From: Acidobacteriota bacterium
Lineage (GTDB): Bacteria; Acidobacteriota; Terriglobia; Terriglobales; Acidobacteriaceae
Assembly (NCBI GenBank): GCA_021802085.1
Contig: JAKAAZ010000103.1
Coordinates: 1-11,809, forward strand
DNA length: 11,809 nucleotides
Reading direction: 5' to 3'
In this document: piece by piece, positions 11,659-11,809 of the stretch
How the letters are laid out: each line of letters starts with the position of its first letter
Position numbering within the stretch: position 1 is the stretch's first letter
Made by a program: the position numbers and the translations under genes
The notes under the pieces: generated by a model
Seen by the model: the letters and a program-made list of their open reading frames with translations, nothing else
Databases searched by the model: none
What the model was told of the DNA's origin: nothing

Positions 11659-11809
11659 GCGAACGAACGAAAACATACGCGAGCGGAGCGCAAAGTTCCG
11701 GCGACGTGGCGCGGTTCGACTTGGTTCCGCGCGCGTTTCTAGAGCGCGTGGCGCGGCGGTTTGGGGTGGGCGCGCAGAAATACGGCGATCTGCAATATCG
11801 CGCCGGACT
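11655..11809 (+). CDS. Start of a DUF5664-type protein (dATP/dGTP diphosphohydrolase family), cut by window edge
   Basis: From GTG 11655 (overlapping the previous TGA) 51 complete codons are readable before the window ends. The block RFDLVPRAFLERVARRFGVG followed by AQKYGD matches the start of DUF5664 proteins (typically R-x-DL-h-P-P/x-x-h-h...h-A-x-x-h-x-x-GA-x-KYG-D-x-N/x-W/Y). Pfam PF18909 names this the N-terminal domain of dATP/dGTP diphosphohydrolase; it includes MazZ, which turns dGTP into dGMP in 2-aminoadenine phages, along with many phage proteins of unknown substrate. The MazG-like catalytic residues lie beyond the edge, so activity cannot be judged. It pairs with the HD phosphohydrolase as a second likely nucleotide-pool enzyme. 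Confidence 0.6.
   Translation, partial: MSERTKTYASGAQSSGDVARFDLVPRAFLERVARRFGVGAQKYGDLQYRAG

Overview
The window joins two different kinds of DNA at a tRNA-Arg gene. The organism is most likely a GC-rich bacterium. From memory, the left-hand proteins and the style of the phage genes resemble Acidobacteriota (Terriglobia-like), but nothing here proves that; treat it as a moderate-to-low confidence guess.

Left part (about 1-3370, all minus strand) is ordinary chromosome. It holds the N-terminus of a possibly multicopy uncharacterised protein at the edge, a secreted hypothetical protein, a GT4-type glycosyltransferase and a PHP-domain metal-dependent phosphoesterase. The last three overlap (PHP, then glycosyltransferase, then secreted protein) and look like one operon. 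A stretch of about 450 bases with no convincing gene follows, then a complete tRNA-Arg (CCG) with encoded CCA at 3772-3848.

Right part (about 4015-11809, all plus strand) reads as the early, replication-side half of a tailed-phage genome or prophage. About twenty small genes are packed with 1-4 base ATGA/GTGA/TGATG overlaps and many GTG or TTG starts. Recognisable members are a DUF5131 (Gp37/Gp68) three-cysteine protein, an HD-domain nucleotide phosphohydrolase of YfbR type, a winged-helix protein with a separate C-terminal domain that is probably the replication initiator, a degenerate receiver-domain protein, many small Cys-rich zinc-ribbon proteins, a membrane protein plus small lipoprotein pair that looks like a two-component spanin, and the start of a DUF5664 (dATP/dGTP diphosphohydrolase, MazZ-related) protein running off the edge. 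No integrase, repressor, capsid, terminase or endolysin is visible. If this is a prophage, those modules and the other attachment site lie beyond the right edge.

The most interesting part is 8383-9103. Inside the linker of the winged-helix gene lie four CGGTGTCCC repeats plus an inverted copy, an A-rich tract of about one third G+C, and a perfect 9-bp hairpin. This layout recalls the lambda origin inside gene O. Directly after it a 74-codon ORF with its own ribosome-binding site and strong GC3 is nested in another frame of the same gene, ending at an internal ATG of the initiator frame. Other points of interest are a tandem pair of small paralogues preceded by an 11-codon leader ORF, and a broken coding frame between 5541 and 5867.
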